From positions 1 through 32,444 of the forward strand of contig CAZCBN010000027.1 of the NCBI GenBank assembly GCA_964496975.1: a stretch of 32,444 nt of DNA. Reading direction: 5' to 3'. This document shows positions 31,473 to 32,444 of the stretch, in pieces. The notes under the pieces are model-generated. The model was not told where the DNA came from. It ran no database searches and was given only the letters and a program-made list of their open reading frames with translations. Position numbers and translations under genes: made by a program. Within the stretch, counting starts at the first letter, position 1, and each line of letters opens with the position of its first letter. The stretch comes from CAZCBN01 sp964496975. Lineage in GTDB: Bacteria > Planctomycetota > Phycisphaerae > Phycisphaerales > UBA1924.

Positions 31473-31526
31473 CGCCCGCCCGACCTTCAGCGCCCGCCCG
31501 ACCTTCAGCGCCCGCCCGACCTTCAG
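31473..31526. repeat. Three exact 18-base tandem repeats running into a stop codon
   Basis: CGCCCGCCCGACCTTCAG is repeated without a mismatch at 31473-31490, 31491-31508 and 31509-31526. The minus-strand gene at 31523-32188 uses the TGA inside the last unit as its stop. Each unit contains the same TGA, so the other copies hold in-frame extra stops if the real one is lost. Confidence 0.9.
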
Positions 31527-32188
31527 CGATCGACCGCGGTGATCGGGGCCCGCGTTGCCGTTGCCTGCAACGCGCTCTCCGGCACGTCGGGCGCCAGGAA
31601 GAGGCCCGGGAAGGGCACCCACCACACGGGCGTCGTCGCCGGCGGGTCGATGCTGCGCAGCACGTCCTCGCCCGTGCAAGGCCCCGCCCCCGCCGCGGCC
31701 TCGCCGGCCAGGGCCAGCGGCATCGGGGCCATGGGCATGCGGCCGATCAGCGGGCCGCCGGAGAGCATGGCCGTGAGCGCACGCCGATGGGCGTGGATGC
31801 GCGTCGCGAGCAGGCCCGTGCGGTTGGCGATGTCGGCGAGCTGCTCGTCCGTCAGGTTGTCGAGCCGCTGCCGCGTTGCCCCGGTCGCCAGCCCGACGAC
31901 CGCGGGGGCCGCCACAGGCTCGGGCGAGGCCGGGTCGCGCGGCCCGGCCGACGCCGTCACCGCAACCACCGCGGGCACCGCCGCCGCCAGGGCCCAGCCC
32001 GCACACCGGCCCGCGAGACCGGTCGCGGGCCCGCGAGCAGGAGACGTCCCGGTCTTGGCGACCAGGCCGCCGCGCTCGGCGAGGGGCGAAGGCGTGGCCG
32101 TTGGCGTCGGTCGGGTGCGGATGGGCGTGCTCCGGGGAAACTCGGCGGGGCGACGGGTGCGGAGGGGGTCGTCGGGCCGACGGGCCAT
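31523..32188 (-). CDS. Membrane-anchored protein of unknown function
   Basis: The 221-residue product has a basic, Pro/Arg/Thr-rich N-terminus of about 60 residues and one hydrophobic helix at about 63-82 (AGWALAAAVPAVVAVTASAG). Then comes an extracytoplasmic part with a helical segment (RQRLDNLTDEQLADIANRTG, then LLATRIHAHRRALTAML) and a Pro/Trp-rich end (TTPVWWVPFPGLFLAPDVP). The long N-terminus makes a cleaved signal peptide unlikely, so an N-in anchor is more probable. ATG at 32188 is chosen because the codons upstream are Arg-rich and resemble intergenic sequence. The stop lies inside a tandem repeat. I do not recognise the family. Confidence 0.6.
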   Translation of the reverse strand: MARRPDDPLRTRRPAEFPRSTPIRTRPTPTATPSPLAERGGLVAKTGTSPARGPATGLAGRCAGWALAAAVPAVVAVTASAGPRDPASPEPVAAPAVVGLATGATRQRLDNLTDEQLADIANRTGLLATRIHAHRRALTAMLSGGPLIGRMPMAPMPLALAGEAAAGAGPCTGEDVLRSIDPPATTPVWWVPFPGLFLAPDVPESALQATATRAPITAVDR

Positions 32189-32444
32189 TATGGCGGCCGA
32201 GGCGGGGCCGGCGAGGGAGCGGGCCCGGCGAACCGTGTGAATGCGACAAAACTTCGCGCAAGTCACACTTGATTCAGGGGTTGCGTCGCGTTTCCGCGGG
32301 GCGCGACGAGGCCGCCGGCGGGGCCTCGCGGGGTTGAACGCGTCGGGCGAGCTGGGCTTGCCGGGGCCGGGCACCCGGCGGCGACCCCGGCGGTCGAGCG
32401 ACCGGCTAGCATGAGGGGGCTGATTCGGGCGCACAGATCTATTG
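32189..32444. other. Right-end gene-free stretch
   Basis: Bases 32230-32285 are less GC-rich and probably carry the promoter of the minus-strand gene at 32188, but I cannot place hexamers with confidence. Near the end TAGCAT (32407-32412) overlaps an ATG at 32411 whose frame stays open for the last 11 codons. That is too little to call a gene. Confidence 0.4.

Noticed and set aside
1..32444. CRISPR arrays, insertion sequences, integrase attachment sites, tRNA and rRNA genes
   Set aside because: I looked for regular spacer-repeat arrays, transposase or integrase motifs, and tRNA T-arm sequences with adjacent stems, and found none that hold up.
32407..32444. Start of a plus-strand gene at ATG 32411
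   Set aside because: Only 11 codons are visible, with no ribosome binding site upstream, and the adjacent TAGCAT overlaps the ATG so it cannot serve as its promoter.

Overview
The window is uniformly very GC-rich (well over 65% in most genes) and reads as a chromosomal segment of a planctomycete, most likely a Phycisphaerae-type organism. The grounds are a secreted protein with a PEP-CTERM-like tail, a secreted squalene-cyclase-fold protein, DUF2089 and DUF456 family proteins, and a C30-carotenoid gene set of the kind reported from Planctomycetes. This is an inference from gene content. There is no rRNA, tRNA, CRISPR array, transposase or phage gene, so I read the segment as stable chromosome, not an island.

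Layout. 1-2216: rnpA (5' end cut by the window), yidD, a TetR-type regulator, and a convergent unknown protein. 2217-3296: a 1.1 kb stretch without a gene, followed by a LuxR-type regulator with a clear Shine-Dalgarno site and a hairpin terminator. 4374-5714: a secreted, low-complexity, PEP-CTERM-like protein on the minus strand. 6008-13363: a staphyloxanthin-like pigment cluster with crtN on the minus strand diverging from aldehyde dehydrogenase, crtP, a PlsC-type acyltransferase and a CrtQ-type glycosyltransferase on the plus strand. 13374-15206: three small or membrane proteins of unknown role. 15252-17651: a 799-residue acidic, repeat-rich protein with one C-terminal membrane helix. 17810-24972: rsmE, the secreted squalene-cyclase-like protein, an M32 carboxypeptidase, a convergent PLP decarboxylase, and a DJ-1/PfpI plus 2-hydroxyacid dehydrogenase pair. 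25219-27590: a DUF2089 regulator overlapping a membrane protein fused to an M16-type zinc-peptidase domain. 27755-32188: pdxJ, folC, truA and an unknown membrane-anchored protein.

How the genes work together. The pigment cluster can be read as a pathway. CrtN would desaturate a C30 precursor (4,4'-diapophytoene or squalene), CrtP would oxidise the terminal methyl group, the aldehyde dehydrogenase would form the carboxylic acid, the glycosyltransferase would add a sugar and the acyltransferase would esterify it. The genes making the C30 precursor are not in the window. The DUF2089/M16 pair has the gene order of BlaI/BlaR1-type regulator and membrane-protease pairs, but with an unrelated protease fold.

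Two sequence-level themes cut across genes. First, seven genes have a -10-like hexamer ending 5-7 bases before the start codon (mostly TANNNT), which points to leaderless transcripts. Other genes here have ordinary Shine-Dalgarno sites. Second, two related palindromic elements of about 180-220 bp sit at two separate convergent gene junctions.
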